Positions 25,521 through 33,182 of a DNA stretch of 44,672 nt are shown one piece after another. The stretch spans positions 1-44,672 of the forward strand of contig NZ_JAKGBU010000039.1 of assembly GCF_021555155.1 (NCBI RefSeq). The letters are read 5' to 3'. The position numbers were made by a program, and so were the translations under genes. The notes beneath the pieces are model-generated. The model worked only from the letters and a program-made list of their open reading frames with translations. It had not been told where the DNA came from and did no database searches. Positions within the stretch are counted from its first letter, which is position 1, and each line of letters opens with the position of its first letter. The DNA comes from Rhizobium alarense (GTDB taxonomy: Bacteria; Pseudomonadota; Alphaproteobacteria; Rhizobiales; Rhizobiaceae).

Positions 25521-26504
25521 TTATCGGCTGCCGTAGATGCTGTCGAGAATTCCGCCCTCGGCAAAATGTTCCAGCGATATCTTGTCCCAGCCGCCGAATA
25601 CGTCGTCGACATTGACGAGGCGCACGTCGGGAAACTGGCTCTTGAATTCAGCGGTGACGGCATCGTTGTGGACGCGATGGCCGAAATCGGCGGCGATGCG
25701 CTGACCCGTCTCGGTGTAGAGGAAGTCGAGATAGGCCTTGGCCAGGTCGCGGCTGCCCTTGGCATCGGCGACCTTGTCGACGATCGCGACCGGGAACTCG
25801 GCGAGCAGCGAGACGGACGGGACGACGCTCTGGAACTTGTCCTCGCCGTATTGCTTGGCGATCGCCTTCGTCTCTGCCTCGAAGGTGATGATCACGTCGC
25901 CGATCTCGCGTTCCACGAAGGTCGTCGTGGCTGCGCGGCCGCCGGTGTCGAAGACCGGCACGTTGCCGAAGATCCTGGCGACGAAGTCTTTCACCTTTTC
26001 CTGATCGCCCCCGAAGGCCTCGATGGCATAGGCCGTGGCCGCCAGATAGGTGTAGCGCGCGTTGCCCGAGGTCTTCGGGTTCGGGAAGATGACCTTCACG
26101 TCGTCGCGGACGAGATCGCTCCAGTCCTTGATGTTCTTCGGATTTCCGGCGCGCACCAGGAACGACGGGAAGGAATAGAAGGGCGAGGCGTTGTTGGGGA
26201 ATTTCGACTGCCAGTCTGCGGCGACGAAGCCGTTCTTCACGAGGAAGTCGATGTCGGTCACCTGGTTGAAGGTCACGACGTCCGCCTCGAGACCCTCGAC
26301 GATCGCGCGCGCCTGCTTCGACGTGCCGCCGTGCGACTGGTCGATGGTGACGCCCGGGTGTTCCTTGATGAAGGCCCCGTTCTCGGCCGCGAATATCTCG
26401 CGCGCAATGTCGTAGGAGGCGTTGAGCAGCGTGTCGGCGGCGCGGGCGGACAGCGGTGCAGCGAACGCGAGGACGGCGGCGCCGATCAGGAGCAGTTTTT
26501 TCAC
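25521..26504 (-). CDS. sbp: Periplasmic sulfate-binding protein
   Basis: The solute-binding protein of the sulfate ABC importer. A GTG start with GGAGA 6 nt upstream gives a signal peptide (MKKLLLIGAAVLAFAAPLSARA) and 327 residues; an earlier ATG in frame lacks the signal at its N-terminus. The mature protein begins DTLLNASYDIAREIF, and contains SHGGTSKQARAI, NPKTSGNARYTYLAA and GHRVHNDAV, all standard for CysP/Sbp proteins. It leads the operon sbp-cysT-cysW-cysA. The sequence cannot distinguish a sulfate from a thiosulfate preference. Confidence 0.93.
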   Translation of the reverse strand: MKKLLLIGAAVLAFAAPLSARAADTLLNASYDIAREIFAAENGAFIKEHPGVTIDQSHGGTSKQARAIVEGLEADVVTFNQVTDIDFLVKNGFVAADWQSKFPNNASPFYSFPSFLVRAGNPKNIKDWSDLVRDDVKVIFPNPKTSGNARYTYLAATAYAIEAFGGDQEKVKDFVARIFGNVPVFDTGGRAATTTFVEREIGDVIITFEAETKAIAKQYGEDKFQSVVPSVSLLAEFPVAIVDKVADAKGSRDLAKAYLDFLYTETGQRIAADFGHRVHNDAVTAEFKSQFPDVRLVNVDDVFGGWDKISLEHFAEGGILDSIYGSR

Positions 26505-26548
26505 GGGAAGTCTCCGGACGTCAGATGCGATTTGCCGGGAGCCTATCG

Positions 26549-26629
26549 CCTCGAGGATTTTCAACCGAGGCACCAGCGGCCAGCAGGCCGCTGCCGCGCG
26601 GAAAATCTTTCTCCCGGGAGCGTTTTATA
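26549..26629 (-). promoter_or_regulatory. Hairpin-rich leader of the sulfate-import operon
   Basis: On the minus strand a TATAAA (26629-26624) could be the -10 box, although no good -35 is seen. It is followed by a perfect 10-bp palindrome CTCCCGGGAG (26611-26620), then a strong hairpin with an 8-bp perfect stem CAGCGGCC/GGCCGCTG and a four-base loop (26574-26593), then a 5-bp stem CCTCG/CGAGG (26549-26570). The gene starts 45 nt further on. This could be a structured 5' leader controlling sulfate uptake, possibly comparable to the sul1 RNA motif reported upstream of alphaproteobacterial sulfate transporter genes. No SAM-II core was recognised. Confidence 0.35.
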
Positions 26630-26644
26630 CGGAATGTGCCGCAG

Positions 26645-27517
26645 TCAGCGGGTCGGCACCGGCACGTCGCCGCGATAGTCGTAGAAGCCGCGGCCGGACT
26701 TGCGGCCGAGCCAGCCGGCCTCGACATATTTGACGAGCAGCGGACAGGGCCGATATTTCGAATCCGCGAGGCCTTCGTAAAGGACCTGCATGATGGACAG
26801 GCAGGTGTCGAGGCCGATGAAGTCGGCGAGCTGGAGCGGCCCCATCGGATGGTTCGCGCCGAGCTTCATGGCGGTGTCGATCGCCTCGACCGAGCCGACG
26901 CCTTCGTAAAGGGTGTAGATCGCCTCGTTGATCATCGGCAGCAGGATGCGATTGACGATGAAGGCGGGGAAGTCTTCCGCGACGGTGACGGTCTTGTCGA
27001 GCTTTGCCACGAACTCCTTGGCGGCCCGGAACGTCTCTTCCTCCGTGGCGATGCCCCGCACGAGTTCCACGAGCTTCATCACCGGAACGGGGTTCATGAA
27101 GTGAATGCCCATGAAGCGTTCCGGCCGGTCCGTGGCGGACGCGAGACGGGTGATCGAGAGCGACGAGGTATTCGTCGCCAGCATCGCCTCCGGCTTGAGC
27201 ACGGCGCAGACCTGTCCATAGATCTTGCGCTTGATGGTCTCGTCTTCGGTTGCCGCCTCGATCACAAGGTCTGCCGGGGAGAGATCGTTGATGTCGTTCG
27301 AACCCTTGATCAGTGACAGCGCCTTCTTGCGGTCCTCGTCCGTCATCTTGCCGGAGGACACCTGCCGCGCGAGATTGCCATGGATGGTCGCAAGGCCCGC
27401 CTCGATCCTTTCGGAGGAGAGATCGTAGATCTGAACCTTGTAGCCGGCTGTCGCGCAGACATGCGCGATGCCGCATCCCATTTGACCCGCTCCGACAATT
27501 CCGACGTACTTGATCAT
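26645..27517 (-). CDS. 3-hydroxybutyryl-CoA dehydrogenase
   Basis: Oxidises 3-hydroxybutyryl-CoA to acetoacetyl-CoA with NAD(P), part of beta-oxidation and butanoate/PHB metabolism. The Rossmann motif is GIVGAGQMGCGIAH at residues 6-19. LATNTSSLSIT, RFMGIHFMNPVPVMKLVE (with the catalytic His) and FIVNRILLPMINEAI are the standard 3HCDH blocks, ending in GRGFYDYRG. The 290-residue length is the single-function form, without a crotonase domain. It lies downstream of etfB-etfA, but a terminator-like hairpin separates them, so hbdA may be made partly from read-through. In rhizobia this gene is often annotated hbdA. Confidence 0.93.
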   Translation of the reverse strand: MIKYVGIVGAGQMGCGIAHVCATAGYKVQIYDLSSERIEAGLATIHGNLARQVSSGKMTDEDRKKALSLIKGSNDINDLSPADLVIEAATEDETIKRKIYGQVCAVLKPEAMLATNTSSLSITRLASATDRPERFMGIHFMNPVPVMKLVELVRGIATEEETFRAAKEFVAKLDKTVTVAEDFPAFIVNRILLPMINEAIYTLYEGVGSVEAIDTAMKLGANHPMGPLQLADFIGLDTCLSIMQVLYEGLADSKYRPCPLLVKYVEAGWLGRKSGRGFYDYRGDVPVPTR

Positions 27518-27565
27518 CTGGTTCGCTGCCCTGTTTGTCGTGTTCGGCTGCCCCGTTGCGGCGGC

Positions 27566-27598
27566 AAAAAGAAACCGGGCTGGATCGACCAGCCCGGT
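27566..27598 (-). terminator. Intrinsic terminator after etfA
   Basis: On the minus strand ACCGGGCTGG (27598-27589) pairs perfectly with CCAGCCCGGT (27583-27574) around a five-base loop, followed by TTTCTTTTT. This is a standard rho-independent terminator, placed 70 bp after the etfA stop and 49 bp before hbdA. Confidence 0.85.
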
Positions 27599-27667
27599 GA
27601 AGTGATAAAGCGGCGCGGCGGCAAATGCCAGCGGTTATTCGTCGCGGGTAGCGCGGCCGAGGGCGGG

Positions 27668-28597
27668 TTACAGGGCCTTTTCGAGCTCCGGCAGGGCTTC
27701 GAAGAGGTCGGCGACGAGGCCATAGTCGGCGATCTGGAAGATCGGGGCTTCCTCGTCCTTGTTGATGGCGACGATGACCTTCGAATCCTTCATGCCGGCA
27801 AGGTGCTGGATGGCACCGGAGATGCCGCAGGCGATGTAGAGCTGCGGAGCGACGACCTTGCCTGTCTGGCCGACCTGCCAGTCGTTGGGGGCGTAGCCTG
27901 CATCGACGGCGGCGCGCGACGCGCCGACCGCCGCGCCGAGCTTGTCGGCGACCGGAAGGATCACTTCCTTGAACTTCTCCGACGAGCCGAGCGCACGGCC
28001 GCCGGAGATGATGATCTTCGCAGAGGTCAGTTCCGGACGATCGGACGAGGAGAGCGCGTCCGCGACGTGGGTCGAGAGGCCGGGATTGGCGGCAGCCGGG
28101 ATGGTCTCGACCACGGCGTTGCCGCCTCCGGATGCGGCGGCGAAGGAGGCGGTGCGCACGGTGACGACCTTCCTGGCATCCGTCGACTGCACGGTCTGGA
28201 TGGCATTGCCGGCATAGATCGGCCGCTTGAACGTGTCCGGCGAGACGACCTCGGTGATCTCGGAGACCTGCGCGACATCGAGCAGCGCCGCGACGCGCGG
28301 CATGACATTCTTGCCGACCGACGTCGCAGCCGCGACGATCGCATCGTAGTTGCCGGCAAGCGACACGATGAGGGCTGCCAGCGGTTCGGCGAGGTTGTTG
28401 GCGAGGCTGGCGTCCTCGGCGAGCAGCACCTTGGAAACGCCCGCCAGCTTTGCGGCGGCCTCGGCGGCAGCCTTCGCGCCGGCGCCGGCGACCAGCACGT
28501 GCACGTCCGAGCCGATCTGCGCGGCCGCCGTCAGCGCCTTGGCGGTCTGGTCGGAAAGGGTTGCGTTGTCGTGATCTGCCAGAAGAAGAATGGCCAT
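27668..28597 (-). CDS. etfA: Electron transfer flavoprotein subunit alpha
   Basis: With EtfB it carries electrons from acyl-CoA and other dehydrogenases to ETF:ubiquinone oxidoreductase. The C-terminal FAD domain shows [53 protein letters not shown] and [10 protein letters not shown], the family signature. The 309-residue length is right. The ATG lies 25 bp after the etfB stop and the gene is followed by an intrinsic terminator. Confidence 0.96.
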   Translation of the reverse strand: MAILLLADHDNATLSDQTAKALTAAAQIGSDVHVLVAGAGAKAAAEAAAKLAGVSKVLLAEDASLANNLAEPLAALIVSLAGNYDAIVAAATSVGKNVMPRVAALLDVAQVSEITEVVSPDTFKRPIYAGNAIQTVQSTDARKVVTVRTASFAAASGGGNAVVETIPAAANPGLSTHVADALSSSDRPELTSAKIIISGGRALGSSEKFKEVILPVADKLGAAVGASRAAVDAGYAPNDWQVGQTGKVVAPQLYIACGISGAIQHLAGMKDSKVIVAINKDEEAPIFQIADYGLVADLFEALPELEKAL

Positions 28598-28622
28598 GTG
28601 TCTGATCTCCTATCCGTTCCGC

Positions 28623-29372
28623 TTACAGCACGCCGGCTTCGGTCTTGAGCTTCTCGACGAGCTCGGCGACCGACTTGACCTTGACGCCCGCCTTGCGGCC
28701 GGACGGCTCCTCGGTCTTCAGAACCTTGAGACGCGCCGTGGTGTCGACGCCGAAATCGGCCGGGCTCTTCTTGTCGAGCGGCTTCTTCTTCGCCTTCATG
28801 ATGTTCGGCAGCGAGGCGTAGCGCGGCTCGTTGAGGCGAAGGTCCGTCGTGACGACCGCCGGAAGCTTGACCTCGATGGTCTGCAGGCCGCCGTCGACCT
28901 CGCGCGTGACCTTGGCCGCGCCGTCGCCGATTTCGATCTTGGAGGCAAACGTGCCCTGTGCCCAGCCGAGCAGCGCCGACAGCATCTGGCCGGTCTGGTT
29001 CGAATCGTCGTCGATCGCCTGTTTGCCGACGATGATGAGGCCGGGCTGTTCGGCCTCGGCGACACCCTTCAGGATCTTGGCCACGGCGAGCGGCTCGACG
29101 GCATCGTCGGTCTCGACGAGCACGGCGCGGTCGGCGCCCATGGCGAGCGCGGTGCGCAGCGTCTCTTCCGCCTTCGCCGGACCGATCGACACGACCACCA
29201 CTTCTTCCGCCTTGCCCGCTTCCTTCAGCCGCAGCGCCTCTTCCACGGAGATCTCGTCGAAGGGGTTCATCGACATCTTCACATTGGCAAGCTCGACGCC
29301 CGAGCCGTCCGGCTTCACGCGGATCTTAACGTTGTAGTCGACTACCCTTTTCACAGGGACTAAGATCTTCAT
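28623..29372 (-). CDS. etfB: Electron transfer flavoprotein subunit beta
   Basis: The 249-residue beta subunit, starting [19 protein letters not shown]. The AMP-binding part has GADRAVLVE and [20 protein letters not shown]; the C-terminal [20 protein letters not shown] is the ETF-beta signature. An in-frame ATG exists upstream at 29471, but the ATG at 29372 gives the normal N-terminus. A well-formed promoter lies about 130 bp upstream, so etfBA need not depend on the rhomboid/adenosyltransferase genes before it. Confidence 0.96.
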   Translation of the reverse strand: MKILVPVKRVVDYNVKIRVKPDGSGVELANVKMSMNPFDEISVEEALRLKEAGKAEEVVVVSIGPAKAEETLRTALAMGADRAVLVETDDAVEPLAVAKILKGVAEAEQPGLIIVGKQAIDDDSNQTGQMLSALLGWAQGTFASKIEIGDGAAKVTREVDGGLQTIEVKLPAVVTTDLRLNEPRYASLPNIMKAKKKPLDKKSPADFGVDTTARLKVLKTEEPSGRKAGVKVKSVAELVEKLKTEAGVL

Positions 29373-29506
29373 GGCTTCCTTCCTTCCAATGTCCGCGGGG
29401 AAAATGCGCCTTTCGGCAGCGGCCCGATTGTCGGTTGGCGACATCGATACGCGTTTTTCCCCCAATTTCAACGTCGCGGACGGTCTCCCGGCACGAAAAT
29501 CCCGGC

Positions 29507-29535
29507 TGTATAAATTACCTTTACGTCAACGTCAA
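29507..29535 (-). promoter_or_regulatory. etfBA promoter with overlapping MerR-type operator candidate
   Basis: On the minus strand TTGACG (29535-29530) and TATACA (29512-29507) are 17 bases apart, a good sigma-70 promoter predicting a start near 29500 and a leader of about 130 nt. Across the -35 and spacer, the plus strand reads TTTACGTCAACGTCAA (29520-29535), with two ACGT cores in a near-palindrome. That resembles, from memory, LiuR-type MerR operators (TTTACGTnnACGTAAA) of branched-chain/fatty-acid catabolism, and the position between the boxes suits a MerR activator. Confidence 0.65.
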
Positions 29536-29556
29536 TGAATTGCGCGTGCCGCCGCC

Positions 29557-30342
29557 TTAGCGGCCCCAGTGGGTTGGCGGGACCGATGCCTTGCGGTGCG
29601 GCACCGGGCTTTCTCCGAGCGTGATTTCCTTATGCCGCACGGCCTCGGGACTGACGATCGTGCGGTCGAAGAGTGGGACGCCGCGGCGGCGCAGGACGAG
29701 CACGAGGACGGCGCCGACCAGGATGCCACCGACATGGGCGCCCCAGGAGATGCCGCTGCCGCTGTCGACGACGAGCATGTAGAACTGCTGTCCGATCCAG
29801 AAGGCGAGCGGAATGACGGCGGGAAGCGGCAGGGGAAAGCGGAAGAGCACGAGAACCCAGACCCGTACTTTCGGGTGAAGCAGGAAATAGGCTGCCACGA
29901 CCCCGCTGACGGCTCCCGACGCGCCGATCAGCGGTGCTTCCGAATCGGGCTCGACCAGTCCGTGGAACAGCGCGCCGCCGGCCGCGCAGAGCAGATAGAA
30001 GACGAGATAGCGGAAATGGCCAAGGGCGTCCTCGACATTGTCCCCGAACACCCACAGGAACAGCATGTTCGAGGCGAGATGCATGAAGTCGCCGTGCAGG
30101 AAGGCATAGGTGATATAGGTTGCGTCCTCGGGGACGATGACGAGGCTCGGTTCGAGATCGGCATAGTCGAAGGCGACGGCCGGGATATAGCCGAGGCCGA
30201 CCACCGTCGCATCGCTGAAGGCCTGGGTGGAGGCAAGGCCGGTCACCAGCCAGACGACGACATTGGTGAGGATCAGCCCGAGCGTGACATATTGCAGCTT
30301 GATGTATTTCAGGGAGTTCGCGTCGTGCAGCGGTATGAACAT
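29557..30342 (-). CDS. Rhomboid family intramembrane serine protease
   Basis: A polytopic membrane protease, 261 residues from the ATG at 30342 (MFIPLHDANS). The catalytic Ser142 lies in LIGASGAVSG and the catalytic His203 in SWGAHVGGILVG, so the dyad is intact. The loop-1 and helix-2 region HGDFMHLASNMLFLWVFGDNVED is a clear rhomboid signature. A polar C-terminal tail of about 40 residues follows the last helix. It lies between the adenosyltransferase (33 bp upstream) and etfB. The substrate is unknown. Confidence 0.93.
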   Translation of the reverse strand: MFIPLHDANSLKYIKLQYVTLGLILTNVVVWLVTGLASTQAFSDATVVGLGYIPAVAFDYADLEPSLVIVPEDATYITYAFLHGDFMHLASNMLFLWVFGDNVEDALGHFRYLVFYLLCAAGGALFHGLVEPDSEAPLIGASGAVSGVVAAYFLLHPKVRVWVLVLFRFPLPLPAVIPLAFWIGQQFYMLVVDSGSGISWGAHVGGILVGAVLVLVLRRRGVPLFDRTIVSPEAVRHKEITLGESPVPHRKASVPPTHWGR

Positions 30343-30375
30343 CGATCTCCGTCCCCGCGAGGTCCGGCCCAATCC

Positions 30376-30954
30376 TTACCTGCTTTTTCCCGGAACCCAA
30401 AGCACATCCGCGCGGCCCTTGCCGTTGGCGTAGCGTGCCGCCACGAAGAGCAGGTCCGACAGGCGATTGACATAGGCGATCGCCTGTCGGGAGACGGTTT
30501 CCCCATCGAGGCGGGACAGTTCCACCATGCGCCGCTCGGCGCGGCGACAGACGGTGCGGGCGACATGGAGGGCCGCGGCGGCTGGCGTTCCACCCGGCAG
30601 CACGAAGGAACGCAGCGGGTCGAGTTCGCCGTTCATGCGATCGATCTCGGCTTCGAGCCTGTCGACCTGCCGCTGCACGATGCGCAGCGGCTCATGGGAC
30701 AGCGGTTCGCCCGTCTCGGGTGTCGCGAGGTCGGCGCCGAGATCGAAGAGGTCGTTCTGGATCGTGGCCAGCAGGTCATCGAGCCCGGTCAGGTCGGCGA
30801 GGTGCAAACGGGCGGCGCCGATCAGCGAATTCGTCTCGTCGACATCGCCATAGGCCTCGACGCGTGCGTCGTCCTTGCGTCGCCGCGGGCCGGAGACGAG
30901 CGCGGTGGTCCCGTCGTCCCCGGTGCGGGTGTATATCTTGTTCAGCTTGACCAT
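30376..30954 (-). CDS. Cob(I)yrinic acid a,c-diamide adenosyltransferase (PduO type)
   Basis: Transfers the adenosyl group of ATP to cobalt of corrinoids, making adenosylcobalamin. This is the PduO-type ATR (192 residues), not the CobA/BtuR type. Motifs: TRTGDDGTT near residue 9 (ATP binding), YGDVDETNSLIG, LPGGTPAAAALHVARTVCRRAER and YVNRLSDLLFVAARY. The ATG at 30954 gives the standard N-terminus MVKLNKIYTRTG. It is 17 bp after a small two-helix protein gene and before the rhomboid gene. Together with cobT at the window start, it shows the organism makes its own B12. Confidence 0.94.
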   Translation of the reverse strand: MVKLNKIYTRTGDDGTTALVSGPRRRKDDARVEAYGDVDETNSLIGAARLHLADLTGLDDLLATIQNDLFDLGADLATPETGEPLSHEPLRIVQRQVDRLEAEIDRMNGELDPLRSFVLPGGTPAAAALHVARTVCRRAERRMVELSRLDGETVSRQAIAYVNRLSDLLFVAARYANGKGRADVLWVPGKSR

Positions 30955-30971
30955 GCCGCTCCCCCGGCTGC

Positions 30972-31178
30972 TCAGGACGGCCGCCCGCCGCCCGTGACCC
31001 ACAGCGTGAGCATGATGAGGATGATGGCGATGGCCTGCAAGACCACGCGGGCCTGCATGAGCTTGTTCGAGGTGCTGCCGCTTCCTCCCTTGGCCATGTT
31101 GACCAGACCGCGCACCAGAACGATCGCGACCAGACCCATGACGAGCAGCGTCAGAAAGGTGAGAACGGAGGATGACAT
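30972..31178 (-). CDS. Small twin-transmembrane-helix protein (HIG1-like)
   Basis: A 68-residue protein of two helices, VLTFLTLLVMGLVAIVLVRGL and VVLQAIAIILIMLTLWVTG, joined by a short basic loop containing NKLMQARV. This is the pattern of the 'twin transmembrane helix small protein' / HIG1-N family found in Alphaproteobacteria; in mitochondria HIG1 proteins associate with respiratory supercomplexes. The ATG at 31178 follows AAGGAA and is preferred to one nine codons earlier. It heads the set with the adenosyltransferase, rhomboid and ETF genes. Confidence 0.85.
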   Translation of the reverse strand: MSSSVLTFLTLLVMGLVAIVLVRGLVNMAKGGSGSTSNKLMQARVVLQAIAIILIMLTLWVTGGGRPS

Positions 31179-31288
31179 GCCGGAAGTTCCTTCTGGTGTT
31201 TCCATCCTTCAAATAGGGAGTTTTACAAAAATGACACGTGAAATCTGCCGATCCGGCTGCAACGCACGGCAGCGGCGGTACCGGCCTG

Positions 31289-32137
31289 TCATCCGAGCCT
31301 GCCGATGATCCGGTAGAAGAGGTCGGCGGGCAGCAGCTTCTTCAGGAGCACGCCCTGCCGTGCCGGCCTCGTCACGACGTAGTGCGCCCGCGGATCGCGC
31401 GCCGTCAGTGCGTGACGCAGGACGTCGTAGACGGCGTCGGGACCGAGCTTGCCGCGGGCCGGCGGACTTTCGCCGCGCAGTCGCCGCAACTGGCGCTGGT
31501 ATTCCTCGCGGTGGACCGAGTTCTCGATGTCGATGTTCTTCTCGACATGGGCCAGCGCATTGGCGGTGAAGCGCGATTCGATCGGGCCGGGCTCGATCAG
31601 GCTGACATGCAGGCCGCTGCCGGCGAGTTCCATGCGCAGCGTGAGCGACAGGCCCTCGAGCGCGAATTTAGAAGCATTGTAGGCACCGCGCCAGCGATAG
31701 GGAACGATGCCGAGGATCGAGGAGCACTGCACGATGCGCCCATGGCCCTGCGCGCGCATCGCCGGGATCACGCGCCGCGTCAGATCATGCCAGCCGAACA
31801 CATTGGCTTCGAACTGCTGCCGCAATGCTTCGACCGGAAGATCCTCGACCGCTCCGGGCTGGCCATAGGCACCGTTGTTGAAGAGCGCATCGAGACGTCC
31901 GCCCGTGCGGGAAAACACATGCTCGACGAGCGCCGCGATCGATTCCGGCTTCGTATAGTCCATCAGCACGCATTCAATGTCGCCATCCTCGAGTGGCGTG
32001 CGGTCCTCCTCGCGGCGCACGGTGGCAAAGACGCGCCAGCCGTCGGCCTTCAGGGCCTGCGCGCAATGGGCGCCGATGCCGGAGGAACATCCGGTGACGA
32101 TAATGCTTCTGTTTGCGGCAGACGGATTGGCTGACAT
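31289..32137 (-). CDS. Short-chain dehydrogenase/reductase
   Basis: A classical SDR oxidoreductase. The cofactor motif is TGCSSGIG near residues 15-22; the next basic residues (ATVRREED) suggest NADP preference. NNGAYGQPGAVED replaces the usual NNAG, a variant seen in the COG4221/COG0300 group. The active site has SSILGIVP and YNASK. PGPIESRF follows. It is 282 residues from the ATG at 32137 (AGGAAAG upstream). The substrate is unknown. It is divergent from the yihY-like gene. Confidence 0.9.
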   Translation of the reverse strand: MSANPSAANRSIIVTGCSSGIGAHCAQALKADGWRVFATVRREEDRTPLEDGDIECVLMDYTKPESIAALVEHVFSRTGGRLDALFNNGAYGQPGAVEDLPVEALRQQFEANVFGWHDLTRRVIPAMRAQGHGRIVQCSSILGIVPYRWRGAYNASKFALEGLSLTLRMELAGSGLHVSLIEPGPIESRFTANALAHVEKNIDIENSVHREEYQRQLRRLRGESPPARGKLGPDAVYDVLRHALTARDPRAHYVVTRPARQGVLLKKLLPADLFYRIIGRLG

Positions 32138-32240
32138 GGCTTTCCTGTACAAATCCGCCGAGCTTTCCCATATTCACGGCTCGCATACAATTGCGTCCGG
32201 CGAGGGAAAGCGCGGGCGTCGACGGAAACGGACATCGATA

Positions 32241-33182
32241 ATGCCCTCAGCCATTCGCGTCACCTACAAGGTTCTCTTCGATGCGATCTGGCATTTTTCC
32301 GAGGACGACGGCTGGGCCATGGCCAGCCACGTGGCGCTGTCGACGCTGCTCGCGATCTTCCCCTTCCTGATCTTCGGGACGGCGCTCGGCTCGTTTCTCG
32401 GCGCCGACCAGTTCGCCGACACCGCCGTGCATCTGATCTTCGACACCTGGCCGGAATCGATCGCCGAGCCCATATCGCGCGAGGTCGTCGCGGTGCTGAC
32501 GATCCCGCGCGGCGGCCTGCTGACGGTCTCTGTGCTGGCGGCCGCCTATTTCGCCTCGAACGGCGTCGAGGCGTTGCGCGTGTCGCTCAACAGGGCCTAC
32601 CGGGTCGCCGAGACCCGCTACTGGTATGTCACGCGGCTTGCGAGCCTCGGCTTCGTCGTCGTCGGCGTCCTGGCGCTGGCGGTCATCAGCATCGTGCTCG
32701 TCGCGGCACCGCTCGCCGTCAGGGCGACCGATCAATGGTTGCCCTGGCTCGGCTATCTCTATTCGTGGATCGACGGCTGGGGGCTCTTCGGCACGATCGC
32801 CATGCTCTTCGCCGGCCTGCTGATCGCCCATCTCTGGCTGCCGGCCGGCCGGCGCAAGGTGGCCGACGTGCTTCCTGGCATCGTCGTCACGCTTGCCGCC
32901 TGGGGCGTCGGCGCCTATGCCTTCGCCTCCTATCTCACGACCTTCGCCAACTATGTGTCGACCTATGCGGGCCTCGCGTCGATCATGATCGCCCTCGTCT
33001 TCCTCTATATCGTCGGTGTGATCTTCATTCTCGGCGCGGAGATCAATGCCGCGCTCTTGAAGTTCCGCGTCAAGCATCTCGTCCTCGACCGGCTGCGCGG
33101 CAGGCGGTCGTCCGGCGTCGACGAACCCTCAATGGAGGACGAGGCCATCGCGCGCGAACAGGGTGCGAAGGCCGGCCGGTGA
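32241..33182 (+). CDS. YihY/BrkB family inner-membrane protein
   Basis: A 313-residue polytopic protein of the YihY/virulence factor BrkB family, formerly but wrongly linked to RNase BN. About six helices; family marks are HVALSTLLAIFPFLIFGTAL near the start, VEALRVSLNRAYRVAETR in the middle and YAGLASIMIALVFLYIVGVIFILGAEINAAL near the end. The ATG at 32241 is preceded by GGA; longer in-frame starts upstream overlap the divergent SDR gene. The function is unknown; some members were proposed as transporters or lipid carriers. Its 3' end overlaps the gluQRS 3' end by 54 bp on the other strand. Confidence 0.88.
   Translation: MPSAIRVTYKVLFDAIWHFSEDDGWAMASHVALSTLLAIFPFLIFGTALGSFLGADQFADTAVHLIFDTWPESIAEPISREVVAVLTIPRGGLLTVSVLAAAYFASNGVEALRVSLNRAYRVAETRYWYVTRLASLGFVVVGVLALAVISIVLVAAPLAVRATDQWLPWLGYLYSWIDGWGLFGTIAMLFAGLLIAHLWLPAGRRKVADVLPGIVVTLAAWGVGAYAFASYLTTFANYVSTYAGLASIMIALVFLYIVGVIFILGAEINAALLKFRVKHLVLDRLRGRRSSGVDEPSMEDEAIAREQGAKAGR

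Noticed and set aside
26505-26640. SAM-II riboswitch in the sulfate operon leader.
   Set aside because: The hairpins were considered, but I could not find the SAM-II core sequence or its pseudoknot; only an unspecified structured leader is reported.
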